Part shown: positions 1-9,690 of the stretch, one piece after another | How the letters are laid out: every line of letters begins with the position of its first letter | How positions within the stretch are numbered: position 1 is the first letter of the stretch | Origin: Sphingobacterium litopenaei | GTDB lineage: Bacteria; Bacteroidota; Bacteroidia; Sphingobacteriales; Sphingobacteriaceae | Length of the DNA: 64,000 nt | Direction of reading: 5' to 3' | Assembly (NCBI RefSeq): GCF_014692495.1 | Contig: NZ_JACOIJ010000008.1 | Coordinates: 53,500 to 117,499 of the forward strand | Made by a program: the position numbers and the translations under genes | The notes under the pieces: model-generated | Told to the model about the DNA's origin: nothing | Database searches by the model: none | What the model saw: only the letters and a program-made list of their open reading frames with translations

Positions 1-2
1 AT

Positions 3-206
3 GAAAAAATTAAAGCCATTTTTAATCAAATAGAATTCCCAAATAAGCTTATTATTACAACGGAAAAAGATCTTCAACGCATAGATAAAGAATCCTTTAT
101 CGATTACCCGTTATTATATATACCTATTCATCTTCAAACAGCAGATAAACAACAACTTACTTTTGATCATTTCATAAAAAATTACATTTCTAAAAATTTA
201 AATTAA
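3..206 (+). CDS. lpxK: Tetraacyldisaccharide 4'-kinase, C-terminal end (partial)
   Basis: An open frame enters from the left edge and stops at 204-206, leaving 67 residues. The short stretch IITTEKDLQRI resembles the conserved TTEKD block near the C-terminus of LpxK, the inner-membrane-associated kinase that adds the 4'-phosphate to the lipid A disaccharide precursor. The Walker motif that would prove the assignment lies outside the window. The call therefore rests on this one motif and on the length of the tail that follows it. Confidence 0.65.
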   Translation, partial: EKIKAIFNQIEFPNKLIITTEKDLQRIDKESFIDYPLLYIPIHLQTADKQQLTFDHFIKNYISKNLN

Positions 207-268
207 ACTTTCCATAACTTCATAAGTCATAAACCTATTATAAACTTGACATTAAAAATCCAAAACTT

Positions 269-652
269 ATGAAAAATTTAATTACAATTCTAGCATTAGT
301 ACTTACTATAGGCTTTGCTAATGCTCAACAAGGCGGTCCACGTCAACAACGCAACCCTGAGGAAATGACTAAAATGCAAATAGAAAGATTAACAAAAGAA
401 CTTAATCTTTCACAATCTCAACAAGATTCAATTCACAAACATATTTTAGTTTTCTCAGCGGAACAACAAAAAGTTTTCAGAGAAGCTGGTGACAATCGCG
501 AAGAGGCTATGAAATCTTTTCAAGCTATTCGTGATAAGCAATCAGCAAAGATTAAAACTTTCTTAAACGAAGAACAAATCAAAAAATATGATGAGTTAGC
601 TCAACAAAGAGGCGGATTTGGTGGACAACGAGGTCAACGTCCTAACAACTAG
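269..652 (+). CDS. Small secreted Spy/CpxP-like helical protein
   Basis: The product has 127 residues. It opens with a clear signal peptide (residues 1-19, cleavage after the Ala of ANA), so it should be periplasmic. The mature part is helical, charged and rich in Gln and Arg, with a Gly/Arg/Gln tail. Two LTxxQ-like segments, LNLSQSQQ and LNEEQIKK, recall the Spy/CpxP periplasmic chaperone and metal-stress sensor fold. A similar gene, possibly a paralogue, follows at 826. The family call is by motif only. A true chaperone function is not shown. Confidence 0.6.
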   Translation: MKNLITILALVLTIGFANAQQGGPRQQRNPEEMTKMQIERLTKELNLSQSQQDSIHKHILVFSAEQQKVFREAGDNREEAMKSFQAIRDKQSAKIKTFLNEEQIKKYDELAQQRGGFGGQRGQRPNN

Positions 653-674
653 TTTAGTTCAAACTCAAATGAGG

Positions 675-706
675 AAGGCTTATTTCTGCGGATATAGGCC
701 TTTTTT
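675..706 (+). terminator. Rho-independent terminator after the first Spy-like gene
   Basis: An imperfect hairpin pairs AAGGCTTAT with ATATAGGCCTT (one bulge) and is followed directly by six T residues. It lies 22 bases after the stop codon of the gene ending at 652. Confidence 0.6.
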
Positions 707-825
707 GTTAAAACATGTTAAATTGTAACAAACTAGATACACTTAACGCAATAAACTTAGGCATTTGACTGTTATAGTACTGAACAAAGTTTAAATAGAG
801 TATATAACATAAAATTTTAAATGCT

Positions 826-1224
826 ATGAAAAAATTAATTTTAACAGGTCTAAGCTTTTTATTTGCAATTACATTGACATTTGCACAAGACATTAATCCA
901 GAAACAAAAGCAAAACAGAAAGTCGATGAATTGACTCAGGTTCTGACTTTAAATGAAGATCAACAATCGGCAGTTTTTACTATCATATTAGAAAAAGTAA
1001 CAGCAACACAAGCTATTAAAGCAGACACTACATTAGCTGCGGACGTAGCACAACAACAACTTGATGCTGCTCAAGCAACTGCACATCAAAAAATTTCTGA
1101 ACAATTAACAGAAGATCAGAAAGTAGCTTTTGCTAAATACCTAGAAGACAATAAAGGTAAAAAAGAAGATGAGCAAGGTGAACAACAACAAGAGGAAGAA
1201 AATAAAGAAGAAGGCAACAACTAA
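826..1224 (+). CDS. Small secreted acidic helical protein, Spy-like
   Basis: The product has 132 residues with a signal peptide (1-20, cleavage near TFA). The mature protein is predicted to be helical and contains LTLNEDQQ and LTEDQKVAF, the paired LTxxQ-type motifs of the Spy/CpxP group. It ends in a very acidic, low-complexity tail of Glu, Gln, Lys and Asn from about residue 113. The gene is in the same orientation as the similar gene at 269. A terminator separates the two, so they need not be cotranscribed. Function is not established. Confidence 0.6.
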   Translation: MKKLILTGLSFLFAITLTFAQDINPETKAKQKVDELTQVLTLNEDQQSAVFTIILEKVTATQAIKADTTLAADVAQQQLDAAQATAHQKISEQLTEDQKVAFAKYLEDNKGKKEDEQGEQQQEEENKEEGNN

Positions 1225-1286
1225 AAATCTCATTCATAATTTATTGCAATTTTAGAAATTAACAATTTCATTAATTACCCTAACAA

Positions 1287-1313
1287 AAAAGGCGGAAATA
1301 ATTTCCGCCTTTT
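1287..1313. terminator. Bidirectional terminator between a Spy-like gene and dnaA
   Basis: A perfect hairpin pairs AAAAGGCGGAAA with TTTCCGCCTTTT around a 3-base loop. It has A and T runs on both sides. It sits between two convergent genes, so it can stop transcription from either side. Confidence 0.85.
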
Positions 1314-1338
1314 GCTTTTACTAAATATTTAGTCTTCG

Positions 1339-2766
1339 TTAAGAAGTTTTTAGTTTCTTCTGAATGTCTTGGACATAAGTTTTGAACTTTTTATCCGTTT
1401 CAATCAAGTCTTCTACTGTCTGGCAAGCATAAATAACTGTAGAGTGGTCACGCCCACCGAAGAAGTTGCCTATAGATTTCAAAGATGATTTAGTGTGATT
1501 TTTCGCTAAGTACATAGATATTTGACGAGCTTGTACAATTTCGCGTTTACGTACTTTCGATTTAACCATCTCTACTGGAACTTCAAAATACTCACATACC
1601 AATTTCTGGATATATTCCATTGAAATTTCTTTATGGGTATTTTTAACGAAGTTTTTCAGCATAGACTTCGCAAGGTTCAAGTCTATTTCTTTTTTGTTTA
1701 AAGTAGATTGTGCTAACAAAGAAACCATAGCGCCTTCCAATTCGCGTACGCTATTGTCAATTTGAGTAGCAACATATTCAACCACTGCTTCAGGTAGCTC
1801 AATACCATCTGAATACATTTTTTTCTTCAAGATTGCCATTCTTGTTTCCAAGTCTGGAATTTGAATGTCAGCAGATAATCCCCATTTGAAACGGCTTAAA
1901 AGACGTTCCTCAAGACCTGATAAGTCTTTAGGTGCTTTGTCCGAAGTCAAAATGATTTGCTTACCAGACTGATGTAAATGATTGAAAATGTGGAAGAAAA
2001 TATCTTGTGTCTTTTCTTTACCAGCGAAATTATGTACATCATCCATGATGATAACGTCCATAGCTTGATAAAAATTCACAAAATCATTGATAGTATTGTT
2101 TTTCAATGAATCTACGAACTGCTGACAAAATTTTTCACAAGAAACATAGATGACCAATTTGTCCGGTAAATTTTTCTTGATTTCATTACCAATGGCCTGT
2201 GCCAAGTGTGTCTTACCTAAACCAACATCACCATATAACATTAAAGGATTAAAAGAAGTTCCTCCAGGCTTGTTTGCAACTGCATATCCTGCTGAGCGAG
2301 CTAATCTGTTACATTCACCCTCTACAAAATTCTCAAACGTATAGTTTTGATTCAATTGCGGATCTACTTGCAGTTTCTTAAGTCCTGGAATGACAAAAGG
2401 GTTCTTTATATTTTTGTTTAATGCTACAGGGACAGGTATAGATTGCTTTTTACCTTCGGCACCATTACCATTTGACGGAAGATTAGTAGTATAAGGTGTG
2501 TTTGCAGAAGATTTCTCCACCACAATATTATACTCTAATCGACCTTGCTCACCTAAGAATTTCTTTACAGTCTTACGTAAGATACCTACGTAGTGCTCTT
2601 CCAACCACTCGTAAAAGAATAAACTAGGAACTTGAATAGTTAAAACGTTTTCCTCCAAACGAACCGCTTTCACAGGCTCGAACCATGTCTTATAACTTTG
2701 TGCAGGAATGTTGTCTTTAATCACTTGAAGACAATTATTCCAAACACTTGTATACGTTTTTTCCAT
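1339..2766 (-). CDS. dnaA: Chromosomal replication initiator protein DnaA
   Basis: The product has 475 residues, the usual length for the family. Domain I (about 1-85) contains the WFEP segment typical of DnaA N-termini. The AAA+ domain has Walker A GDVGLGKTH near residue 180 and Walker B IIMDDVHNF near 240. The C-terminal DNA-binding domain has GGRDHSTVIYA, the DnaA-box recognition helix signature, near residue 440. DnaA-ATP binds boxes in oriC and opens the duplex. The 370-base region upstream holds two near-consensus boxes that could serve autoregulation. The better origin candidate is at 15.6-16.0 kb. Confidence 0.98.
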   Translation of the reverse strand: MEKTYTSVWNNCLQVIKDNIPAQSYKTWFEPVKAVRLEENVLTIQVPSLFFYEWLEEHYVGILRKTVKKFLGEQGRLEYNIVVEKSSANTPYTTNLPSNGNGAEGKKQSIPVPVALNKNIKNPFVIPGLKKLQVDPQLNQNYTFENFVEGECNRLARSAGYAVANKPGGTSFNPLMLYGDVGLGKTHLAQAIGNEIKKNLPDKLVIYVSCEKFCQQFVDSLKNNTINDFVNFYQAMDVIIMDDVHNFAGKEKTQDIFFHIFNHLHQSGKQIILTSDKAPKDLSGLEERLLSRFKWGLSADIQIPDLETRMAILKKKMYSDGIELPEAVVEYVATQIDNSVRELEGAMVSLLAQSTLNKKEIDLNLAKSMLKNFVKNTHKEISMEYIQKLVCEYFEVPVEMVKSKVRKREIVQARQISMYLAKNHTKSSLKSIGNFFGGRDHSTVIYACQTVEDLIETDKKFKTYVQDIQKKLKTS

Positions 2767-3136
2767 TCTTAAATTGTTAATAACTTGATAACCAATTATT
2801 GATAAAAAAATTGTTTATAACTTTCCCTTTCAACGAAGATGACAAAAATTTCCGACCTAAAAAAGTGAAAGTATAAAAAAAATACACTTCATTAATATTC
2901 AACTAGTTACATATTTTTTTAGTGATCATAGGCCTGTGTTTTGATATCAATTCAAACTTTTCCACACAACAAATTTCGAACCAAAAATGAAAGAATTTGA
3001 GGTTGTTTATAACGGTTAATAAAAAGTCTTGTGGAAAACTTTCTACTTCTAAAATACGGAAAATTTTATCATAAAATCAAACAAAAAGAGCCACAAAATT
3101 TGTGGCTCTTTCTCTAAATATTTTTGTTTTTTCTTA
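2767..3136. promoter_or_regulatory. dnaA upstream region with two DnaA-box-like sites
   Basis: This AT-rich gap separates dnaA from dxs; both are on the minus strand. It contains TTTTCCACA at 2958-2966 and its reverse form TGTGGAAAA at 3030-3038, each 8/9 matches to TTATCCACA. These could mediate dnaA autoregulation. Apart from the dxs terminator I see no gene here. Confidence 0.45.
3083..3112 (-). terminator. Terminator of dxs
   Basis: The hairpin AGAGCCACAAA / TTTGTGGCTCT is followed on the minus strand by a T-rich run. It lies about 25 bases past the dxs stop codon. Confidence 0.8.
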
Positions 3137-5065
3137 TTAACCTACCTGAGATTGTGTAGGATGCGTTTTAGCTAATTTTTTACATTCTTCAAAAATTGCT
3201 TGAGCATCATAATTACAAATTCTCCACAACTCTTTCTGTTCACCATGCTCAACTATTTCATCCGGAATTCCAAGACGTGTAACATGTGCGACATAATTAT
3301 GTATAGACATAAACTCTAACACAGCAGAACCAAATCCTCCTGGTAATACACCATCTTCTACCGTAATAACCTTATTAAATTTCTTGAACACTTCGTGTAA
3401 TAATTCTTCATCCAAAGGTTTTACAAACCGTATATCATAATGTGCTGGATATATTCCTTCCGCATTCAAATCCAATATAGCCTTTGTTGCCTCATTACCC
3501 ATATGACCTAAAGTAATTATGGCTACTTCTTCACCATCAACTAATTTACGGCCTTTGCCTATCGGTAATGCGTTGAAAGGTCTTTTCCAATCTAGCATTA
3601 CACCATTACCTCTTGGATAGCGTATAACGAATGGTCCTGCATTTTCTAATTGAGCAGTATACATCATATTACGCAGTTCCTCTTCGTTCATCGGAGCTCC
3701 AATCGTTAGATTCGGTATACAGCGCATAAATGCAACATCATATGCACCATGGTGCGTAGGACCATCCGCTCCAACCAAACCCGCTCTATCTAAGCAAAAG
3801 ACAACATTTAATTTTTGCAAAGCCACATCATGTATCACCTGATCATATGCACGCTGCATAAACGACGAATAAATATTACAAAAAGGCACCAAACCTTGAG
3901 TCGCCAAACCTGCACTGAAAGTTACAGCATGTTGCTCTGCAATACCTACGTCAAAAGCACGATCTGGCATAGCTTTCATCATGATATTCATGGATGATCC
4001 ACTAGGCATAGCTGGTGTGATTCCCATTATTTTATCATTTGCCTCGGCAAGCTCTACCAAAGTATGACCAAATACATCTTGGTATTTGGGTGGCTGAGGT
4101 TTCTCGTATACAGATTTCTTGATTTCTCCAGTTATCTTATCAAATAAGCCTGGAGCATGCCATTTAGTTTGATCTTTTTCAGCTAACGCGTAGCCTTTTC
4201 CTTTTACGGTAACTACATGTAAAAGTTTAGGACCACTTATATGTTTTAAATCCTCTAAAGTCTTTACTAATTTATTGACATCATGACCATCTACAGGTCC
4301 GAAATATCTAAAGTTAAGTGACTCAAAAAGATTAGCATTTTTCAAAAGAGTGCCTTTAATGCTTTGTTCTAATTTTTTAGCCCACCCGTAGGCATCTGGA
4401 CCATTCTTAGAGATTTTGGCCAAAATAGAAATTAGCTCATCTCTAAATTTATTATAACTTTTCGAAGTGGTAATACTTGTCAAATATTCTTTAAGCGCCC
4501 CCACATTCGGATCGATAGACATACAGTTATCATTCAGAATAACCAATAAATTGGATTTCTCAATACCTGCATGATTCAATGCTTCAAATGCCATACCGCC
4601 AGTCAAAGCTCCGTCACCAATAATTGCCACATGCTGACGATCTATTTCTCCTTTGTATGCAGAAGCTACAGCCATCCCCAAAGCGGCTGAAATAGAAGTA
4701 GAGGAGTGACCCACACCAAAAGCATCATATTCGCTTTCGCTGCGTTTTGGAAATCCCGATATACCTCCTAATATTCTATTTGTATGGAATTGTTCTCTTC
4801 GACCTGTAAGGATTTTGTGGCCATAAGCTTGGTGGCCTACGTCGAAGACAATTTGATCATATGGTGTATTCAACGCATAATGTAGAGCTACTGTCAATTC
4901 TACAACACCTAAACTCGCCGCGAAATGCCCCCCATTGACAGAAACTATATCAATGATAAATTGTCTGAGCTCTTTACAAATCTCTTCTAAATCCGATTCT
5001 TTAAGCTTTCGCAAATCCGAAGGATAAAGAATATTTTTTAAAAGTGCTCCTGCTTCTATTTGCAT
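3137..5065 (-). CDS. dxs: 1-deoxy-D-xylulose-5-phosphate synthase
   Basis: The product has 642 residues, normal for DXS. This thiamine-diphosphate enzyme condenses pyruvate and glyceraldehyde 3-phosphate, the first step of the MEP isoprenoid pathway. Visible motifs are [16 protein letters not shown] near residue 80, the TPP-binding [18 protein letters not shown] near 150, and the transketolase-type pyrimidine and C-terminal domains with [15 protein letters not shown] near 430. It is a single gene with its own terminator. The start at 5065 gives MQIEAGALL, and no upstream in-frame extension looks better. Confidence 0.97.
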   Translation of the reverse strand: MQIEAGALLKNILYPSDLRKLKESDLEEICKELRQFIIDIVSVNGGHFAASLGVVELTVALHYALNTPYDQIVFDVGHQAYGHKILTGRREQFHTNRILGGISGFPKRSESEYDAFGVGHSSTSISAALGMAVASAYKGEIDRQHVAIIGDGALTGGMAFEALNHAGIEKSNLLVILNDNCMSIDPNVGALKEYLTSITTSKSYNKFRDELISILAKISKNGPDAYGWAKKLEQSIKGTLLKNANLFESLNFRYFGPVDGHDVNKLVKTLEDLKHISGPKLLHVVTVKGKGYALAEKDQTKWHAPGLFDKITGEIKKSVYEKPQPPKYQDVFGHTLVELAEANDKIMGITPAMPSGSSMNIMMKAMPDRAFDVGIAEQHAVTFSAGLATQGLVPFCNIYSSFMQRAYDQVIHDVALQKLNVVFCLDRAGLVGADGPTHHGAYDVAFMRCIPNLTIGAPMNEEELRNMMYTAQLENAGPFVIRYPRGNGVMLDWKRPFNALPIGKGRKLVDGEEVAIITLGHMGNEATKAILDLNAEGIYPAHYDIRFVKPLDEELLHEVFKKFNKVITVEDGVLPGGFGSAVLEFMSIHNYVAHVTRLGIPDEIVEHGEQKELWRICNYDAQAIFEECKKLAKTHPTQSQVG

Positions 5066-5214
5066 ACCTTAAAATAAGTTTCAAAACAAGTTACAAAGTA
5101 ACAAATTTATTCTTTTAACTAATGTATATATATACAAAAAACTGGCATCAAAAGTTTTGATTTCAAGTTTTAAAATAAATATTAGTGTGTAAATGCGTAT
5201 TTTTGATTCTATAT

Positions 5215-5991
5215 ATGGAAGTTACAAATTACGAAATAAAACTCGAACAATTCGAGGGGCCTTTTGACTTATTATTGTTCTTCATTGAACGTGATGAGCT
5301 TAATATCCATGATATTCCTATCTCTAAGATTACGGATGATTTCTTGGATTATATCCAAAAGATGCACTCCCTAAACATAGAATTGGCTTCAGAATTTATT
5401 TTCGTAGCATCGACTTTAATGCGGATTAAAGCTAAAATGTTGCTTCCACGTCCTGACTTAGACGAAAATGAAAACGAAGTTGACCTGAAAGAACAACTTG
5501 TTCAAAAACTTATTCTCTACAAGCAATTCAAAGATGTATGTGAGGATTTGAAAGTATTAGAATCCAATAGAGAAAAATTACATCATCGTGCAAATATTGC
5601 TTTTGATCTCAAGCATACGAAACGTCAGATTACAGAGGAGGAATTAGCTTCTTTCGATTTGTATAAGCTGATGATGGTTTACGAAAAAATGATGTATCAT
5701 TTTACACATCGCGTGGTTCCTGTAACACATACTGTTGTAAAATTTCCTTACACCATCGAAAAACAAAAAGATGCCATCTCTGCTCTTTTAGACTTAAATA
5801 AGAAGCTTGATTTTCAAATGATATTGAGAAATTCTGAAAATAGAGTCCAATTTGTATTTAATTTCCTAGCTATATTAGAAATGCTTCAACAAAAATTATT
5901 GGAAATCGAAGTAGGCTTAGGATATAATAATTTTGAAGTAGCTACGAGAGATCCAAATGCTCCAGAGGAAGAAAATATAGAAGAAGAATAA
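5215..5991 (+). CDS. scpA: Segregation and condensation protein A
   Basis: The product has 258 residues from the ATG at 5215. A ten-codon upstream extension from 5185 is possible, but the family normally starts as here, just before the FEGPFDLLLFFIERDEL block. ScpA is the kleisin that bridges the SMC heads with ScpB and helps compact and segregate the replicated origin. The conserved LMRIKAKMLLP segment is near residue 75 and the C-terminal winged-helix region is intact. Its position close to the putative parS sites fits origin segregation, although scpA is not always origin-linked. Confidence 0.93.
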   Translation: MEVTNYEIKLEQFEGPFDLLLFFIERDELNIHDIPISKITDDFLDYIQKMHSLNIELASEFIFVASTLMRIKAKMLLPRPDLDENENEVDLKEQLVQKLILYKQFKDVCEDLKVLESNREKLHHRANIAFDLKHTKRQITEEELASFDLYKLMMVYEKMMYHFTHRVVPVTHTVVKFPYTIEKQKDAISALLDLNKKLDFQMILRNSENRVQFVFNFLAILEMLQQKLLEIEVGLGYNNFEVATRDPNAPEEENIEEE

Positions 5992-6041
5992 TTTTTTATG
6001 GAATTTGTAGGAAACGTGCATCCATGCAAAAACTATAAATC

Positions 6042-6851
6042 ATGAAAATATTATTTAACAATTTCATACTAGTACTGTTTTTAACGATTTCTTTAGAAAC
6101 CACTGCTCAAATTTCAACTAATCGTTCTTTTCCTCCTATAAATGGAAATAAAGAAGACAAAAAATGGTATGCACACCCCGACTCTACTGATTTTAATTTT
6201 TCAATTTCTCCAAATTATTTTTTATTAGGTACATTAAATGGTTATATGGGGAGAAAGTATTCCAATCCAGAAGAGAATACTATTGACTCTTATAAAGCTG
6301 CTACACATCTAAAAAGATACATTTTTGACTTTATAAAGAATCACTATTTTACTAGTCCTGATAGCACCGATGCATACTTTATAAAAGACGAAAAAGTGGC
6401 TAAAAAAATAAACTCCTATTTTGACCAAGATGGAAAAATTATTCCTCAAGAATTAAAAGATGAAAATGAACTGTACTCCTATATTTTGGGCAAATATTTA
6501 GTTTATGGTGAACACTTAGACGAAAATATTTATAAAATAATTATAGTAAATTCTTTCGAAGGAGATTTAGTCTATAAAAGCTTGAAGCAAATAGGCTGTG
6601 ACAAAATTCTCTACAAAATATATCGTGGCTATATTCCTACTTCACAAGTTTATTACTTTGAAGCTACACCAAGAATGATTAAATTTTTTAAATCATTTGC
6701 TAATCTCAAAGACAAAATTTCACATGAATCTATTTTATCTTATTTAGAAATTAGGTCAATTAGTACTCTAAATGATATAAAGAGAATGAGGAATGAATCA
6801 AAAAATAAAGAATTTAATAGAATAAAAGCTGCCTTTAGCAATGACAGATAA
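6042..6851 (+). CDS. Secreted protein of unknown function
   Basis: The product has 269 residues. It begins with a signal peptide (1-23, cleavage after TTA), so it should be exported. The mature part is rich in Lys, Asn, Tyr and Phe. It has an N-terminal segment with HPDSTDFNFSISPNYF and a basic C-terminus. I recognise no domain. It stands alone after scpA and is convergent with the enoyl-CoA hydratase that ends at 6857, five bases away. It is probably a lineage-specific gene. Confidence 0.7.
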   Translation: MKILFNNFILVLFLTISLETTAQISTNRSFPPINGNKEDKKWYAHPDSTDFNFSISPNYFLLGTLNGYMGRKYSNPEENTIDSYKAATHLKRYIFDFIKNHYFTSPDSTDAYFIKDEKVAKKINSYFDQDGKIIPQELKDENELYSYILGKYLVYGEHLDENIYKIIIVNSFEGDLVYKSLKQIGCDKILYKIYRGYIPTSQVYYFEATPRMIKFFKSFANLKDKISHESILSYLEIRSISTLNDIKRMRNESKNKEFNRIKAAFSNDR

Positions 6852-6856
6852 GTTAC

Positions 6857-7561
6857 CTATTTCATAGATTTCAAATGATCTAATATATCTTTTAAATATT
6901 TATAACGCTCAGAATAATCTACCTGAGGTAGATTACGCAAAGAGTAAATTCCGCTAGTCAAAGCTTTAGTAGATATATGTGAAAAAGATGAAATAAAACC
7001 TTCTAAATTTATTTCTTCCAAATATCCATCTACAATCCCATAATTTTTAGCTTTATCAGCATCAAAATATTCTGTTTGTAAACATAATTGTAGAGCTTTT
7101 TTCTCCGACATAACTTTCAGTAGGCTTGCCATAACTTGAAAAGGAAACAAGCCTATTGCTAATTCAGGTAACTTAAATTGTACTTCACGATTACTGAAAA
7201 CATAAGTACAGCCCAAAATAAGTAGGAAGCCGCCAGCAATTACACTTCCTTCTACTATTGCTATAGAAGGCTTTAACAAACTATCGAATACCTGACCTAA
7301 TGATATATCTTCATTAGTTATAGAAGGATTTACACTATCCAAATCTGGATTTTCGAAAGTATTCAAATCCATTCCCGCACAAAAAATAGGTCCTTCAGCT
7401 TTAATAATAACAATTTTTACGGCATCATCTTGATTTGCTTCTTGAAAAGCGTGATAAATCTCATTGACCATAGTAGGAGTGAAAGCATTTCTTTTCTCCG
7501 GTCTAGCCAAGGTTAAGACAAATTGATATTCTATTTTTTGAACCTTAATATATTTGTACAT
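6857..7561 (-). CDS. Enoyl-CoA hydratase/isomerase family protein (possible methylglutaconyl-CoA hydratase)
   Basis: The product has 234 residues, slightly short for a crotonase. The N-terminal LARPEKRNAFTPTMVNEI and FCAGMDLNTF (oxyanion-hole segment) identify the fold. A second segment, EGSVIAGGFLLILGCTYVFS, covers the region that usually holds the catalytic glutamates. Five bases separate it from the HMG-CoA lyase upstream, so it is the last gene of a three-gene operon with acyl-CoA dehydrogenase. In leucine catabolism this slot belongs to methylglutaconyl-CoA hydratase. That specificity is inferred from context only. Confidence 0.85.
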   Translation of the reverse strand: MYKYIKVQKIEYQFVLTLARPEKRNAFTPTMVNEIYHAFQEANQDDAVKIVIIKAEGPIFCAGMDLNTFENPDLDSVNPSITNEDISLGQVFDSLLKPSIAIVEGSVIAGGFLLILGCTYVFSNREVQFKLPELAIGLFPFQVMASLLKVMSEKKALQLCLQTEYFDADKAKNYGIVDGYLEEINLEGFISSFSHISTKALTSGIYSLRNLPQVDYSERYKYLKDILDHLKSMK

Positions 7562-7566
7562 GGATT

Positions 7567-8412
7567 TTAACTTATCATATCGAAAAAACTAATTTTCAAT
7601 TTATTAATATCAATAGGATTACTTTTTCCGAATCTATCTAATAAAATTTCTGTAGGAATATTACCTACCATTTCATCTTGGGCAAAAGGACAACCTCCAA
7701 ATCCCATGATAGCACCTTCAAATCTTGTACAGCCTCCTTTATTAGCGGCATTTATCTTCTCTGTTGCCTCATTTGCATAACTGTGCAAATGCACACTAAA
7801 ATCTAATTTAGAAAATTCTTTATATAACTTTTTAAATAGTGATGTAATCATTACGGGAGTAGCCTGGCTAGTGGTATCGGCAATCGAGAAACGTTTAATT
7901 CCTAAATCTTTTAATTTATCTACCCATTGCAACACCAATTCTTCATTCCAAATATCCCCATACGGATTCCCAAATGCCATAGAAATATAAATTACGAGTT
8001 CCTTATCACTGTCAGCTATAGTATTCAATATATCTTTTACGGTAGAATAAGCCTCTTCAATTTTCGTATTCGTATTCCTCTTTTGAAAAGTCTCAGAAAT
8101 AGAAAAGGGATAACCTAAATAATCTATTTCATCAAACGATTTAGCTTGTATAGCCCCTTTTAAATTGGCTATGATGGAAAGTAATTTTGTGTTATTAACT
8201 TTCTCTAGTCCATGGACTACATAACTGGTATCCTGCATTTGAGGTACAGCTTTTGGGGATACAAAAGACCCAAAATCTATATATTCAAAAAGATTGCTCT
8301 TTATTAAGTTGTTAATATGGGCTATTTTTTTTTCGGGACGTATTAAATTTTTTCTACCTTGAATAGCGTCGCGAGGACAATCAATAATTTTAATTTCTTG
8401 AGGATTAGACAT
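7567..8412 (-). CDS. Hydroxymethylglutaryl-CoA lyase
   Basis: The product has 281 residues and the DRE-TIM metallolyase fold. The enzyme splits HMG-CoA into acetoacetate and acetyl-CoA. Visible residues are the catalytic Arg-Asp pair in CPRDAIQG near residue 14, the metal-binding VHLHSYANEA, and the Cys-containing loop MGFGGCPFAQDEMVGN. The usual PRDGLQN is changed to PRDAIQG, but Arg and Asp remain. The start overlaps the end of the acyl-CoA dehydrogenase gene by 8 bases, so the two are translationally coupled. It supplies acetoacetate for the synthetase encoded at 11357. Confidence 0.9.
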   Translation of the reverse strand: MSNPQEIKIIDCPRDAIQGRKNLIRPEKKIAHINNLIKSNLFEYIDFGSFVSPKAVPQMQDTSYVVHGLEKVNNTKLLSIIANLKGAIQAKSFDEIDYLGYPFSISETFQKRNTNTKIEEAYSTVKDILNTIADSDKELVIYISMAFGNPYGDIWNEELVLQWVDKLKDLGIKRFSIADTTSQATPVMITSLFKKLYKEFSKLDFSVHLHSYANEATEKINAANKGGCTRFEGAIMGFGGCPFAQDEMVGNIPTEILLDRFGKSNPIDINKLKISFFDMIS

Positions 8413-9553
8413 CTTTTTTTATTTCACGTGAAATGACCATTTTTTGTATTGCGCTTGTGCCTTCCCCAATAGTACACAATTTAGCATCTCTAAAAAATTT
8501 CTCCGCTGGATAGTCTTTTGTGAAGCCATATCCGCCATGTATTTGCACAGATTGATTTGCGACCTCTACAGCTACTTCTGAAGCATATAATTTTGCCATT
8601 GCACTCTCTTTAGTGACCTTTAGATGATTGTCCTTTAAGTATCCTGCTCTTCGAATCAATAATTCTGATGCATCAATTTTTGTCGCCATATCGGCTATTG
8701 TAAATGAGACATCCTGGAAATCATAAATCTTTTGATTGAATTGCTCCCGCTCATTTGCATAGCGCAAAGCACATTCATAAGCTCCACGCGCTATACCTAA
8801 TGATAAAGCAGCTATTGATATTCGACCTCCATCTAATAATTTAAGAGCTTGTACAAAACCATTACCAATCTCACCTATTACTTGATCCTTATGTACACGG
8901 CAATTATCAAAAAATAAGAAAGCAGTTTCTGATGCTCGCATCCCTAATTTATCAATTTTTTTTCCAGAACTAAAACCTTCTGTACCTTTTTCTATAATAA
9001 ATGTGGACATGGCATGATTATTTCCTTTTTCGCCGGTGCGTGCTATCACCACAGCTACATCACCACTTATAGCATGTGTAATAAAAGTTTTAGAACCATT
9101 AATTATCCAATAATCACCATCCTTTACAGCAGTAGTAGTCATACCTCCTGCGTCGGATCCTGATCCTGTTTCTGTTAAGCCCCAAGCTCCTATCCATTCT
9201 CCAGAAGCTAATTTTGGCAAATATTTAGCTTTTTGAGAATCATTCGCAAAGGATAAAATATGATTTGTACAAAGTGAATTATGAGCAGCTACTGATAATC
9301 CTATAGATCCGCAAACCTTTGAAATTTCGTCCAAGATGGTAATGTATTCTTGATAACCTAATCCAGCACCTCCATATTCTTCTGGAACTAGGACTCCCAT
9401 AAATCCATATTCTCCCATTCTGTGAAATAAATCTACTGGAAAATATTGTCTCTCGTCCCAGTCCATTACATAGGGTTTGATGTAGGTCTTTGCAAATTCT
9501 CTTGCACTTTCGCGGACTAAAGCTAATTGCTCTGTTTCATAATTATTGTACAT
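8405..9553 (-). CDS. Acyl-CoA dehydrogenase (short-chain / isovaleryl-CoA type)
   Basis: The product has 382 residues, full length for an FAD-dependent acyl-CoA dehydrogenase. The signature GAWGLTETGSGSDAGGM lies near residue 125 and HGGYGFTKDYPAEKFFRDAK near 340. IGEGTSAIQ carries the Glu at the usual short-chain catalytic-base position. Isovaleryl-CoA dehydrogenases use a different Glu, so substrate cannot be fixed from this alone. It is the first gene of the operon with HMG-CoA lyase and enoyl-CoA hydratase. It is divergent from the acyl-CoA carboxylase gene, with a 137-base shared AT-rich promoter region. Confidence 0.92.
   Translation of the reverse strand: MYNNYETEQLALVRESAREFAKTYIKPYVMDWDERQYFPVDLFHRMGEYGFMGVLVPEEYGGAGLGYQEYITILDEISKVCGSIGLSVAAHNSLCTNHILSFANDSQKAKYLPKLASGEWIGAWGLTETGSGSDAGGMTTTAVKDGDYWIINGSKTFITHAISGDVAVVIARTGEKGNNHAMSTFIIEKGTEGFSSGKKIDKLGMRASETAFLFFDNCRVHKDQVIGEIGNGFVQALKLLDGGRISIAALSLGIARGAYECALRYANEREQFNQKIYDFQDVSFTIADMATKIDASELLIRRAGYLKDNHLKVTKESAMAKLYASEVAVEVANQSVQIHGGYGFTKDYPAEKFFRDAKLCTIGEGTSAIQKMVISREIKKDV
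8421..8434. promoter_or_regulatory. parS-like palindrome ATTTCACGTGAAAT
   Basis: This perfect 14-bp palindrome lies inside the last codons of the acyl-CoA dehydrogenase gene. The 16-bp window matches the ParB site TGTTTCACGTGAAACA at 13 positions. It is the leftmost of six such sites in the window. Confidence 0.5.
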
Positions 9554-9690
9554 CGTGATTTTTTACTTAAGTTTATATATTGTTAACAGCTAATATTATA
9601 AATATCGTAAAAATCAAATAATATTTTATCATATTTATAATATTAAAAACAATAACCAACTATAAATTTTTATTTTAATAAAAACGCACC

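Noticed and set aside
2767..3136. oriC next to dnaA
   Set aside because: Only two imperfect DnaA boxes are present, against two perfect and several near boxes in the nadA-nadB gap. It is not excluded.
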